The notes below the pieces were generated by a model. It was not told the DNA's origin, made no database searches, and saw only the letters and a program-made list of their open reading frames with translations. This document shows positions 25,765 to 34,527 of a stretch of DNA of 64,000 nucleotides, one piece after another. The stretch comes from Actinomycetota bacterium. GTDB taxonomy: Bacteria; Actinomycetota; Actinomycetes; Nanopelagicales; Nanopelagicaceae. Location of the stretch: positions 48,906 to 112,905 of the forward strand of contig CANHRM010000001.1 of the NCBI GenBank assembly GCA_947463725.1. The letters run 5' to 3'. A program made the position numbers and the translations under genes. Position 1 is the first letter of the stretch. Every line of letters starts with the position of its first letter.

Positions 25765-27150
25765 ATGAACATTGATTCGCATTCAACTGATCTAATATTC
25801 GCGGAAGAAGCATTGGTTTGGGGTGACCCGAAAAATGTAAGGATGTTCCAAGAAAATTTGCTCAGGCAAAATTTGAAGAGGGTCGCGATTCAGCATCCGG
25901 TTTATTCCAAAGTCATTCGCGAGGACAAAATTGATATTAGTTCAATCTCAACTTTTGCTGACTTAAATAGGCTATTCCCAATCACCACAAAAGAAAGCTT
26001 TCTCTCTAATCCGCTTGATTATGTTTTAACTCCAGATTTAGAGAATCCCAAAGATTATCTAATTTGGGACATGACTTATACGGCTGGAACTAGTGGTGAA
26101 CCTGCGCCCGTGTATCAAACAACATTTGATTTCAAAGCTCTCTTGTTCGCGCAAACAAGAATGGCTGGCCTTCGAGGCATGACTTCGAAAGATAAGATTT
26201 TTAATTTATATCCCCTTGCGCCATACCCACATGGCGGCTGGATTCGGCCGTCTCAAGCGGCAGCGGTTATTGGAGCTTCGGCCGTAGTTGGCATGTCCGG
26301 AAGTACCTCTTCAGTCTTTCCAATAATTAGAAGATTTGAAGAAGTTGTTGATTTAGTCGCAAGCTCAAATCCATCAGTACTTTGGGGTGTACCTAGTTAC
26401 GTTTTAAAGATTCTTCGAGAACTTGAACGGAGAAATCTAAAAGTTCCAGATCTTCGATTGTTAAATGTGAGTGGCGAACCATGTGGCCCGCAATTGCGTA
26501 AGCACCTTAAAGAATCTGCTTCTAGTATTACCGAGAATGAAGTCTTTATCTCCGACAGTTTAGGTGCCACAGAATTACAGTTTTCCTTAGTCGAATGTCC
26601 AAGTGGAAATACTTTCCACAATCCGGTCCCCGAAATTGCCCATGTAAGTGCGGTTGATGAAAACGGTCAAGAAGTAGAAGATGGCCAAACAGGAAAACTA
26701 CAAGTAACTCACTTAAACCGTCGAGGAACCGTATTAATAAAATACTTACTAGGCGACTTAGCTGATATGGACTTCAATCCCTGCCAAAGTTGCGGTTGGA
26801 CAGGCGGAAGTATTGCCAAACATTTAGGACGTGAAGGTAAATTTCTAAAGGTTCGCGGGCAAATGGTTAATTCAAAACTGATTACAGAATGGCTTGAGAC
26901 TTCTGAATTGATTCTTGACTACAAGGTAACAATTTCAAATGAAGCCACAACAGGTTTAGATAAAATCAGTATCGAGGTCGCGACTAAAGAAGGAAGCCTC
27001 TCTAGCGAGGATCAAGAAAGCTTAGTGAAACAGCTAAGTGATATCGCCGGTTTACGAGTAGAAGTATCAGAAACTCCATTTAAGTCAATCTGGATTCCAG
27101 AGGATGGAATGAAACCGAAACGGTTGCGAGATTTACGGGTAGACAACTAG
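25765..27150 (+). CDS. PaaK-like adenylate-forming acyl-CoA ligase, second copy
   Basis: Paralogue of the ligase at 16172, 461 aa. Shared motifs in the same order: YTAGTSGEPAPVYQT (phosphate loop), FNLYPLAPYPHGGWIRP, ASNPSVLWGVPSYVLK, VSGEPCGPQLRKHL, SDSLGATELQ, HLNRRGTVLIKYLLGD and the CQSCGWTGG knuckle before the lid. It has the 102-GTSGEP type of loop closer to canonical PaaK than its paralogue (GTSSSP). AGGAAA lies about 10 nt before the ATG. It heads a plus-strand operon with two amidohydrolase-2 genes. Confidence 0.85.
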   Translation: MNIDSHSTDLIFAEEALVWGDPKNVRMFQENLLRQNLKRVAIQHPVYSKVIREDKIDISSISTFADLNRLFPITTKESFLSNPLDYVLTPDLENPKDYLIWDMTYTAGTSGEPAPVYQTTFDFKALLFAQTRMAGLRGMTSKDKIFNLYPLAPYPHGGWIRPSQAAAVIGASAVVGMSGSTSSVFPIIRRFEEVVDLVASSNPSVLWGVPSYVLKILRELERRNLKVPDLRLLNVSGEPCGPQLRKHLKESASSITENEVFISDSLGATELQFSLVECPSGNTFHNPVPEIAHVSAVDENGQEVEDGQTGKLQVTHLNRRGTVLIKYLLGDLADMDFNPCQSCGWTGGSIAKHLGREGKFLKVRGQMVNSKLITEWLETSELILDYKVTISNEATTGLDKISIEVATKEGSLSSEDQESLVKQLSDIAGLRVEVSETPFKSIWIPEDGMKPKRLRDLRVDN

Positions 27151-27193
27151 TGTTAGCTGTAGAGTCGTTAGATAAAACAGAAAGCGGTGCAAA

Positions 27194-28042
27194 GTGATTA
27201 TTGATGCAGTTTGCAACATGTTTACTCCTGAAATTTATCAATCACGGCCGGAATGGACCAGAAAATTTCACACCCAAAAAATGAAAGTAGCGGGTGCAGT
27301 TTTAGATGGCGTAACAATTAGCGATCATGTGGAAATGTTGAATCAGGCTGGTATCAGTCAGGCACTACTTATCGCGGCCAAATTGGGTCGACGAGGTTTA
27401 GAAGACTCATGGGAGTTAGATGCTGCGACCGTTGCCGAAGCTTGTTCGGCTGAGCCAGATGTGTTCAAGGGTCTCATTGGAATTAATCCTTTTGATAGCG
27501 TAAAAGGAACAAAAGAATTAGAAATATTTGTTAAGAATTACGGTTTTGTTGGCGCCCATCTTTATCCTCACTGGTTTGAAGAAGCACCAGACTCCCGAAT
27601 CTATTACCCTTTTTACGCAAAATGCATTGAGCTGAACATCCCCATTCAAATGCAGGTTGGCCGCTGTCAACGTTATGCACTTGAGCGCCCTATGCGAAAC
27701 GTGGGATTTCCGGCCGCGATAGATCGAGTAGCTTGTCATTTCCCAGAATTGAAACTCGTTGGAATTCACGTTGGATGGCCATGGACCGAAGAGATGATTT
27801 CAGTTGCCGATAAGCATGAAAATGTCTTTATAGGTATCGACGCTTATGCACCTAAATATTTAGGTGACTCATTAGTTAATTACATTAACTCTTGGGGAAT
27901 GAAGAAAGTTATCTTCGGAACTGACTGGCCGGTAATTCCTTTTGACCGAGCAGTGAAAGAAACTAAGGAATTGAGCTTAAGTCAAGAAGCTATGGATCAT
28001 CTCTTTTATTTGAACACACAGCGAATTTACGGATTGGTGTAG
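27194..28042 (+). CDS. amidohydrolase-2 family protein lacking the HxH metal motif
   Basis: Short amidohydrolase-2 protein of 282 aa. At the N-terminal strand, where the family has D-x-H-x-H, it reads DAVCN (V6, N8); the third metal His is Q154 (IQMQVG). The late His H192 (GIHVGWPW) and the last Asp D244 (FGTDWP) are kept. A conserved GAHLYPHWF block (H122, H126) is shared with the products at 28046 and 28895 and could form a new site. Such loss suggests a metal-free or re-wired enzyme; metal-independent members of the superfamily are known. The start is GTG. It is 43 nt after the ligase gene. Confidence 0.8.
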   Translation: MIIDAVCNMFTPEIYQSRPEWTRKFHTQKMKVAGAVLDGVTISDHVEMLNQAGISQALLIAAKLGRRGLEDSWELDAATVAEACSAEPDVFKGLIGINPFDSVKGTKELEIFVKNYGFVGAHLYPHWFEEAPDSRIYYPFYAKCIELNIPIQMQVGRCQRYALERPMRNVGFPAAIDRVACHFPELKLVGIHVGWPWTEEMISVADKHENVFIGIDAYAPKYLGDSLVNYINSWGMKKVIFGTDWPVIPFDRAVKETKELSLSQEAMDHLFYLNTQRIYGLV

Positions 28043-28045
28043 TCA

Positions 28046-28906
28046 ATGAGCAATTTAATTATTGATGTAAGTGTCCACTTAAGTGACCAATCAGCAAAGG
28101 CTGCCCAAGCAGATTGGGATCGCCCGCTTCTAAACCGGGTCCACACAAAACACACTTTTGGATCAGATCCGATATCAGTTGATGAACAAATTAAGCATAT
28201 GGATGCAGCTGGAATTACAGCTGCGCTATTAGTTGCCACAAAAGTTGGTCGCGCAGGCTTGAAAGGAAGTTGGCGTGTTGACCCAGAGGTTGTGCTCGCG
28301 GCAACGAAAAAATATCCCAAGCGCTTTTTCGGACTTGTAGGTATCGATCCTTTCACCGGAATGACTGGTGTTAAGGAACTTGAGAAGTATGTGGTCGATC
28401 ATGGTTTTGTTGGCGCTCATGTAATTCCGCATTGGTTTGGCATGAGTCCTGATGACGAACGTCTTTTCCCGTTCTACGCCAAATGCCTCGAGCTTGATAT
28501 ACCAATTCAAATCCATATTGGCTCAGCTCTAATTCACACACCTTCACAACAACTGGTCAGCCTTGGAAGTCCTAATAGTCTTGATGAAATTGCATACACG
28601 ATGCCATTTTTGAAGATGGTGGCCACAAATTCAGGTTGGCCATGGGTCGAGGAATTGGTATCAGCTTCTAACAAACATGAAAATATTTATGTTGTTGTCG
28701 ATAAGCATCCAGTAGCTAACCTCGGATGGCCGTTGCTGAATTACATTCAGTCCTGGGGAACAAACCGAGTGCTTTTCGGAGCCGATTTTCCTTCTAGAAA
28801 ATATGAAGAAGTACTGGCCGAGATCGATTCACTCAATCTTCCAGATAAAGCCAAGCCGAGATTATTCGCACAAAATGCGATAGATCTCTACAAATTACCT
28901 TTTTGA
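28046..28906 (+). CDS. amidohydrolase-2 family protein with partly degenerate metal site
   Basis: Paralogue of the preceding gene, 286 aa, 3 nt after its stop. The first metal His is S9 but the second is kept (DVSVH, H11), as is the His in IQIHIG. The late catalytic His of GIHVGWPW is Asn here (ATNSGWPW), and the last Asp is kept (FGADFP). So it is degenerate in a way complementary to its neighbour, which keeps the late His but lacks the early ones. The two could form a heteromer, or one may be non-catalytic. Its 3' end overlaps the convergent gene at 28895 by 12 nt. Confidence 0.8.
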   Translation: MSNLIIDVSVHLSDQSAKAAQADWDRPLLNRVHTKHTFGSDPISVDEQIKHMDAAGITAALLVATKVGRAGLKGSWRVDPEVVLAATKKYPKRFFGLVGIDPFTGMTGVKELEKYVVDHGFVGAHVIPHWFGMSPDDERLFPFYAKCLELDIPIQIHIGSALIHTPSQQLVSLGSPNSLDEIAYTMPFLKMVATNSGWPWVEELVSASNKHENIYVVVDKHPVANLGWPLLNYIQSWGTNRVLFGADFPSRKYEEVLAEIDSLNLPDKAKPRLFAQNAIDLYKLPF

Positions 28907-29764
28907 GTTTAACTTGTAGAGTTTTATTGCGTTCTCTGCCTCTAATTTCTTGGCAATAGCAGGGTCTAGGCCTAGAGCAGTCATTTCATTTCTAGCAACA
29001 TCATAAGGAACAACTGGGAAATCAGTTCCGAATAAAACCTTGTCTTGCCCCCAAGTACTTAAGTAATCAACTAGTACTTGGCCCCACTTGCTAGGGGCGT
29101 GCCTATCAGTACCGATGTAAACATTCTTATGCTTGTCAGCCACAGAAATCATTTCTTCTGTCCATGGCCAGCCAACATGAATTCCAACAATTTTTAAGTC
29201 GGGAATATCGCACGCCAATTTGTCTATTGCAGATGGGCGATCGACACTTGGCATCCGCTGCTTTGGTTCGTATATTCGAGAATAGCCAATCTGAATCTGC
29301 ACAGGAATATCGAGCTCGGCACATTTAGTGTAAAAAGGATAATAAATAGGATCATCAGGAGCTTTCTCAAACCAATGAGGATAAAGATGAGCACCAATAA
29401 AGCCGTGGTCTTTAACCATTCGTTCTAACTCACGGACTCCTTCCATAGAGTCATATGGGTTGATGCCATAAATAGCAGAGAAATTTTCTGGGTGATCTTG
29501 AACGACCTCAAGAATTTTATTAGGTGAGAGTGACCAAGATCCGGGCAAACCTTTGCGACCAAGTTGCGCAGAAATCAAAAATGCATGGCTGAAGTTATTT
29601 TCCAGAAGCATCTCAATCATAAGATCAACGGGAGTACCTTCAATTAAATGTCTAGGAAGTTTGTTTTTATTTGCATGGAAACTTTTTGTCCACTCAGGCC
29701 TTGAAGCAACGACTTCAGGCGTAAATAGGTTTGCAACAATGTCAATTCCACCTGATAGATTCAA
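28895..29764 (-). CDS. amidohydrolase-2 family protein lacking the HxH metal motif, third of the short type
   Basis: 289-aa paralogue on the opposite strand. It has the same replacement as the product at 27194: DIVAN in place of DxHxH (V10, N12) and Q158 in place of the third His (VQIQIG), with GIHVGWPWTEEM and FGTDFP retained. The GAHLYPHWFEKAPDDPIYYPFY block is nearly identical to that of the 27194 product. It uses a TTG start with AGGAG 6 nt upstream. It is convergent with 28046, and its upstream neighbour on the strand is the PuuE-like gene, 49 nt away. Confidence 0.8.
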   Translation of the reverse strand: MNLSGGIDIVANLFTPEVVASRPEWTKSFHANKNKLPRHLIEGTPVDLMIEMLLENNFSHAFLISAQLGRKGLPGSWSLSPNKILEVVQDHPENFSAIYGINPYDSMEGVRELERMVKDHGFIGAHLYPHWFEKAPDDPIYYPFYTKCAELDIPVQIQIGYSRIYEPKQRMPSVDRPSAIDKLACDIPDLKIVGIHVGWPWTEEMISVADKHKNVYIGTDRHAPSKWGQVLVDYLSTWGQDKVLFGTDFPVVPYDVARNEMTALGLDPAIAKKLEAENAIKLYKLNSKR

Positions 29765-29813
29765 AGTTGACTCCTATTCTTTTTTGATAAACCATAAAAT
29801 ACTTTACTCAAAT

Positions 29814-30758
29814 TTACCCGTGTTGTTCTAGCCAGGAATTTGCAATATCTATTCTGCGTGCGTACCAAACCTGGCCTTTTTTCTCGGTATATTCAATAAA
29901 TTCGCGTAGCGCACTAAGTCGCGCTGGTTGGCCAATTAATCGCGCATGTAGACCAATTGACATCATTCTTGGATTAGTTTCACCTTCACGCCAAAGTTCA
30001 TCAAATGCCCGCTTTAAGTGATCTAGGAACCCGGCTGGATCAGCGTATCCAGGTGATGTTGCAAATCTGCCATCATTAAGCGTTAATGAATAGGGAACAA
30101 TTAAATGTTTCTTTCCACTTACATTTGTGAAATACGGAAGATCATCGTTATACGCATCAGAATCGTAAACAAAGCCACCTTCTTCTACCAATAACTCTCG
30201 CGTATTTACTGATGCGCTATAACGGCTATACCAACCTTGTGGTCGCTGACCACAAGCTTTTTCAATAGTGGCAATTGCCAACTTAATCTGTTCACGTTCC
30301 TCTTCGCGCGAAAACTCCCACATTCGATCCCATCGGTAACCATGCCCCGCTGGTTCATGCTTTTTCTCGCGCACGTAATCGGCAAACTCGCTATGACGTT
30401 CTAGCGCTTGTGCCGTAGTGAACAAAGTGATTGGTATTTTATGTTCATCAATTAAGCGGGCTAAGCGCCAGATACCAACTCTTGAACCGTATTCAAAAAC
30501 AGATTCAGCAGCGAGATCTCTAACCTCAGGTCCAGTTGAAGCTGGAGTTTCTAATAAACCTTGTGGGTTCTTAAAGTCGCCATTGAAGAACGAAAGTTCC
30601 GAACCTTCTTCCCAATTCAAAACAATGCTTATGGCCACGCGCGCGCCATTAGGCCAAGTGACAGCAGGTACATTTTTACCGTAACCGACCATGTCTCGGT
30701 CTGGACCGCCTACTAATCCTTGAGTATTGGCATTGCCCTGGTTCGGGGTATTTTTCAT
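29814..30758 (-). CDS. polysaccharide deacetylase-fold protein, PuuE allantoinase-like
   Basis: NodB-fold hydrolase of 314 aa in the PuuE (metal-independent allantoinase) branch: GYGKNVPAVTWPNGARVAISIVLNWEEGSE at the N-terminus, SRVGIWRLARLIDEHKIPITLF in the middle and HEPAGHGYRWDRMW, the form that replaces the deacetylase Asp/His metal motif. Members open or hydrolyse ureide-type rings, or act on sugars and formamides. Its ATG overlaps the stop of the dioxygenase-like gene by 4 nt (ATGA), so the two should serve one pathway. Allantoin itself is not shown. Confidence 0.83.
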   Translation of the reverse strand: MKNTPNQGNANTQGLVGGPDRDMVGYGKNVPAVTWPNGARVAISIVLNWEEGSELSFFNGDFKNPQGLLETPASTGPEVRDLAAESVFEYGSRVGIWRLARLIDEHKIPITLFTTAQALERHSEFADYVREKKHEPAGHGYRWDRMWEFSREEEREQIKLAIATIEKACGQRPQGWYSRYSASVNTRELLVEEGGFVYDSDAYNDDLPYFTNVSGKKHLIVPYSLTLNDGRFATSPGYADPAGFLDHLKRAFDELWREGETNPRMMSIGLHARLIGQPARLSALREFIEYTEKKGQVWYARRIDIANSWLEQHG

Positions 30759-31732
30759 GGGCCGGTATAAACCACTTTGCCTTTGTCTACTAGCAAGATG
30801 CCATCGACATGAATTGTTGGTTTCATCATCAAGAGATCAAGGTGGATATCAGCTTGCACAGGGCCACCTACAACGGAGTTTCCTAGCGCAAAGTGTGATG
30901 TTCCAAGTGCTTTCTTATCTTCAGTGACATTTCCACTAAAGCCTGAATTTGGATTAGTTCCGATAGATAGTTCACCTAAATTATCGCCATTTTTAATTGG
31001 AGCGATGATTCTCTTTAGCTCTTCAGCTTGTGCGCCACCAGTAATTTCAACTGCGCGGCCTTTTTCGAATCGAACTGAAATAGGTTCAAGCAAACGTCCC
31101 AACATATGCGCTGAGCCATCGGCGACCAGGATTCCTTCTCCTGTACCCGGTACTGGACACTGCCAAGACTCACCACTTGGGAAACCAGACACTTGCCCAG
31201 GTTCTCTAGCAAATGAAGCGCCACAACCTGCTACAACACCTTCAATTGACGCAGTGAAGTCTGAACCAGCATCGCTAGTAACTCTAATTGTTTTTCCAGA
31301 AGTCATAATGTCTGAAAGTGGTTTTGTAATTTTATAAACTTCATCATAATCAGCCAAACTTGAACCAGTCATCAATAATTCTGATGTCATTCCAGTCATA
31401 ACGATTCCACGTGCGCCATTTTCTTTTAGCGCGCGACCGAATTCTTCAGTGAAACCCAAACCAGTTGAAGTTGGTGAAATTATTACGTCAGCACCTAATA
31501 ACGCTTGAGCCATAATTCGAGTTGCTGGTGCGCCGGCCATAACACGGCGAGGCATAACAACGACAGTTGCTTCAGCACCAACTGCTCGAGCGGCAGCGGT
31601 AAGTGCTTGCACAATTGCAAAATCTGAATCGTCATCTGCTGCAATCAAAACTTGCTCGTTAGGTCTTACTGCTAAAGATTGTTCTACAACTGCTTTTGCT
31701 GCCTTAGCTAATTTAATTGATGTCCAGTCCAT
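30755..31732 (-). CDS. M29 aminopeptidase / 2,5-dihydroxypyridine dioxygenase (NicX)-like protein
   Basis: 325-aa protein of the fold shared by M29 leucyl aminopeptidases and 2,5-dihydroxypyridine 5,6-dioxygenase (NicX). Candidate metal residues are Glu in FPSGESW, His in GTSHFALG, and His/Asp in DIHLDLLM, the order known from NicX. It is about the length of NicX (near 350 aa) and shorter than M29 peptidases (near 400). I set the start at the ATG 31732; a longer frame to 31861 would run into the divergent gene. Ring opening of a dihydroxylated N-heterocycle is the attractive reading, but no nicotinate hydroxylase (nicAB/nicC) is present, so the substrate is open. Confidence 0.72.
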   Translation of the reverse strand: MDWTSIKLAKAAKAVVEQSLAVRPNEQVLIAADDDSDFAIVQALTAAARAVGAEATVVVMPRRVMAGAPATRIMAQALLGADVIISPTSTGLGFTEEFGRALKENGARGIVMTGMTSELLMTGSSLADYDEVYKITKPLSDIMTSGKTIRVTSDAGSDFTASIEGVVAGCGASFAREPGQVSGFPSGESWQCPVPGTGEGILVADGSAHMLGRLLEPISVRFEKGRAVEITGGAQAEELKRIIAPIKNGDNLGELSIGTNPNSGFSGNVTEDKKALGTSHFALGNSVVGGPVQADIHLDLLMMKPTIHVDGILLVDKGKVVYTGP

Positions 31733-31831
31733 TGCGTTCCGTCCATTCCATTTTGAATTGAGAAAAGTATGGCACAATCGCAACTGACTAGGTAGGCTCG
31801 TGACAGTAATTTTCTGATGAAAGGAAACACT

Positions 31832-32875
31832 TTGATTCCTGCAATTGATATGCATGCCCATTTTTGGCCAAAGCGTTTCTTAGAAAGCATGCAAAATGGA
31901 ACAGAGTGGTTTGGCTGGAAAAAAATCGGTAACGTTGAGGCTAAAACAATTTTCCAGGTGGGCAATGATGTACTCACTTTCAAATTGCCCAAATCGGATT
32001 TAATTGATCCGGCCGCTAGAACTAATACCAGAATCACAACTCAAGGTGTCACCTTAGAAGCGCCAATGGTTGTTGGTTTTTTATGGAATTACCATCTAGA
32101 TTACGATGATTCCATCGCGTTTTGCCGCGAAGTCAATGAAGAATTAGCTGAAGTTCAGCATGCTTATCCAAATAATTATCATGGTCTGGCTTTATTGCCG
32201 GCGCAAAATAAGAAGGCTGCTTTACAGGAATTGCGCTACGCAGTCGACACATTGGGTTTAACTTCATTTGCCATGGCCTCGCATGTAAATGGCCAAAATC
32301 TAGATGAAAAAGAGTTAATTGAAATTATTGAAGAGATCGCCAAGGAAAAATTGAGTCTCTCTATCCACCCTGAGTTTTTCAATAAAATTGGCGATAAAGA
32401 CAGATTAATGCGACATTACTTTAAGAGTTCAATTGGTGCGCCAGCCGAAACTTCAATTGCCATGCTTTCCCTTATCTATTCTGGGATTTTTGACCGCTAT
32501 CCAGATTTCAAGGTTTCCTTTACTCAAGGAGGAGGATTTGCTCCTTACTCCATTGGAAGAAATGGCGTTAGGTGGGGGCTGGACGCAGTTGAAAGCAGGG
32601 CCACAAAACTAAGTCCCGAAAAGTACTTAAAGAATTGCTATGTGGATTGCTTAGTTCATGATGACTTATCGTTTGCATTTTTACTTGAAAGAATGGGTCA
32701 TAAGAATATTTTGATTGGCACCGACTATCCATTCGACTGGGATCACCCAGGTGGTTCTGCTAACTGGATTCGCGGGATGGAACATTTAAGTCTTGATGTC
32801 AGAAAAGACTTGCTCTGGAATACAGCTGCTAAGTTTCTAGGAACCAAAGTACCCTACCAAGAGATATCAGTGTGA
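31832..32875 (+). CDS. amidohydrolase-2 (ACMSD-like) protein, Gln at the catalytic His position
   Basis: Long-type amidohydrolase-2 protein, about 347 aa, paralogous to those at 13913 and 17537. H8/H10 (DMHAHFW), H179 (SIHPEFF) and D298 (GTDYPF) are kept, but the HGGG His is Q232 (TQGGGF), the same change as at 13913. Start: AAAGGA is 6 nt before the TTG at 31832 yet lies inside the frame that begins with the ATG at 31817, so the TTG is preferred. It overlaps the aldehyde dehydrogenase gene by 4 nt (GTGA). Confidence 0.82.
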   Translation: MIPAIDMHAHFWPKRFLESMQNGTEWFGWKKIGNVEAKTIFQVGNDVLTFKLPKSDLIDPAARTNTRITTQGVTLEAPMVVGFLWNYHLDYDDSIAFCREVNEELAEVQHAYPNNYHGLALLPAQNKKAALQELRYAVDTLGLTSFAMASHVNGQNLDEKELIEIIEEIAKEKLSLSIHPEFFNKIGDKDRLMRHYFKSSIGAPAETSIAMLSLIYSGIFDRYPDFKVSFTQGGGFAPYSIGRNGVRWGLDAVESRATKLSPEKYLKNCYVDCLVHDDLSFAFLLERMGHKNILIGTDYPFDWDHPGGSANWIRGMEHLSLDVRKDLLWNTAAKFLGTKVPYQEISV

Positions 32876-34488
32876 AGATGACCAGTTATCCAGCAAATAC
32901 TGCTCCCCGGACATTTTCACCTAATTCCGCTGAAGTTATTGAGATTTCTAAAATAATTGAAAAACTATCAAACAAAGTTCATGATCTTTCTTTGGTGGTA
33001 AACGGCAAGAAAGTAACTGGCGCAGGGAATAAAATTCCGGTATTTCTTCCTCATCGTAAAGCAGATCAATATGCCTTAGTTTCCCTGCCTAGCGAGAAAC
33101 AGATTCGCGAAGCCCTCGAAAATTCTTTAAAAGTTAGTACCGAGTGGGCAAAAACCAGCACGACAGAGCGCGCTGCAATCTTTAATAAAGTAGCAGACCT
33201 GATCGAATTCAAATATAAGGATTTACTTGTTGCCGCGACAATGGTTGGACAGTCAAAAACAGTATTTCAGGGAGAGATTGATGCTGCTTCTGGGCTAATT
33301 GATGCAATTAGATTTAATTCAAAATTCGCACTTGATATAGAGCAGATGCAGCCGCCAGATAGCGAAGTTACCAACATTGTTTTGGACTACCGCCCTCTAG
33401 AAGGTTTTGTCTATGCAATAACTCCATTTAATTTCACAACTACTTCGGCAATTTTATCTTCAGCTCCGGCATTAATGGGAAATGTAGTTATCTGGAAACC
33501 GTCTATAACCGCAATGCTTCCTGCCCAAATACTTATGGACATCTACCAAGAGGCTGGTTTGCCAGATGGAGTCATTAATTTAATTCCAGGCTACGGTCCT
33601 GAAGTTAGTGAAATACTTTTGGCAGATGAAAATCTGGCCGGGATTTACTTCACCGGATCTACCAAAGTATTTAGACAGCTTTGGCGAGAAGTTGGAAACA
33701 AACTAGACAGCTATCGAAACTTTCCAAGAATAGTTGGCGAAACGGGTGGAAAAGGTTTCATCGTGGCACATTCAAGTGCTGATCGAGATCGCCTAATCTC
33801 TGGATTAATCCGAAGTGCTTATGAATATCAGGGACAAAAGTGCTCTGCTTGTTCAAGAGCTTATATCTCAAGATCAGTTTGGGATGACATTAAAGATAAA
33901 CTGGCCGCTGAGATAAATAGCCTTAAATACGGGCAGATTGATAATTTTAAGAACTTCATGGGCGCTGTTATAGATCAGACTTCATACACCCGTCTTTCCG
34001 AAGTCTTACGTAGCATTGCTGCTGATCCTGAAATTGAAATCTTGGCCGGCGGTAAAGCTAATGATGAAATTGGATACTTTATTGAGCCGACATTAATAGT
34101 TTCTAATAACCCTAATAATAAGGTGTTCTCAAATGAATACTTCGGTCCAATCTTGGCTATTCACGTGTTCCCTGATGATAAATACGAAGATATCTTAGGG
34201 ATTATTGAGCAAACCTCGCCTTACGCTCTGACTGGTTCGATATTTTCTGAGAACGAAGTTGTAATCGAAAGTTCACTCGATAAATTACGTAATGCCGCAG
34301 GTAGCATGAATGTAAATGACAAACCAACAGGTGCCGTTATGGGCAAACATCCATTTGGTGGATCGCGCGCATCAGGAACCAACGATAAAGCTGGTTCGCT
34401 GCAGGGGCTACTTAGATGGACTAGTCCTAGAGTTATTAGAACCGTTTCGAATTCAACTACGGATATTCTTCACTTACATCAACTGTAG
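32872..34488 (+). CDS. NAD-dependent aldehyde dehydrogenase, P5C dehydrogenase (RocA/PutA) type
   Basis: Aldehyde dehydrogenase of 538 aa. It carries the class-4 (1-pyrroline-5-carboxylate dehydrogenase) traits: ITPFNFTT near 183, catalytic Glu E290 in GETGGKGF, nucleophile Cys C324 in GQKCSACSRAY, and the C-terminal PFGGSRASGTNDKAG that holds the glutamate semialdehyde carboxylate in true P5CDH. It oxidizes glutamate semialdehyde or a similar omega-semialdehyde acid to the diacid. No proline dehydrogenase is adjacent; it is coupled to an amidohydrolase instead, so it may act on another semialdehyde. GTG start with AAGAGA upstream; an ATG at 32878 is possible. Confidence 0.88.
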   Translation: MKMTSYPANTAPRTFSPNSAEVIEISKIIEKLSNKVHDLSLVVNGKKVTGAGNKIPVFLPHRKADQYALVSLPSEKQIREALENSLKVSTEWAKTSTTERAAIFNKVADLIEFKYKDLLVAATMVGQSKTVFQGEIDAASGLIDAIRFNSKFALDIEQMQPPDSEVTNIVLDYRPLEGFVYAITPFNFTTTSAILSSAPALMGNVVIWKPSITAMLPAQILMDIYQEAGLPDGVINLIPGYGPEVSEILLADENLAGIYFTGSTKVFRQLWREVGNKLDSYRNFPRIVGETGGKGFIVAHSSADRDRLISGLIRSAYEYQGQKCSACSRAYISRSVWDDIKDKLAAEINSLKYGQIDNFKNFMGAVIDQTSYTRLSEVLRSIAADPEIEILAGGKANDEIGYFIEPTLIVSNNPNNKVFSNEYFGPILAIHVFPDDKYEDILGIIEQTSPYALTGSIFSENEVVIESSLDKLRNAAGSMNVNDKPTGAVMGKHPFGGSRASGTNDKAGSLQGLLRWTSPRVIRTVSNSTTDILHLHQL

Positions 34489-34527
34489 AAAATCTGTAAT
34501 ACCCGCAGTTAGTTACTGATTACAACT

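Noticed and set aside
30924-31337. 137-aa plus-strand frame opposite the dioxygenase-like gene
   Set aside because: Antisense shadow with no start signal; the minus-strand gene is coupled to its neighbour.
30755-31732. A complete nicotinate (nic) degradation pathway
   Set aside because: No nicotinate or 6-hydroxynicotinate hydroxylase and no clear N-formylmaleamate deformylase; only family-level resemblances.
31733-31861. 43-codon N-terminal extension of the dioxygenase-like protein
   Set aside because: It would overlap the divergent amidohydrolase start and has no family similarity; the ATG at 31732 fits the family N-terminus.
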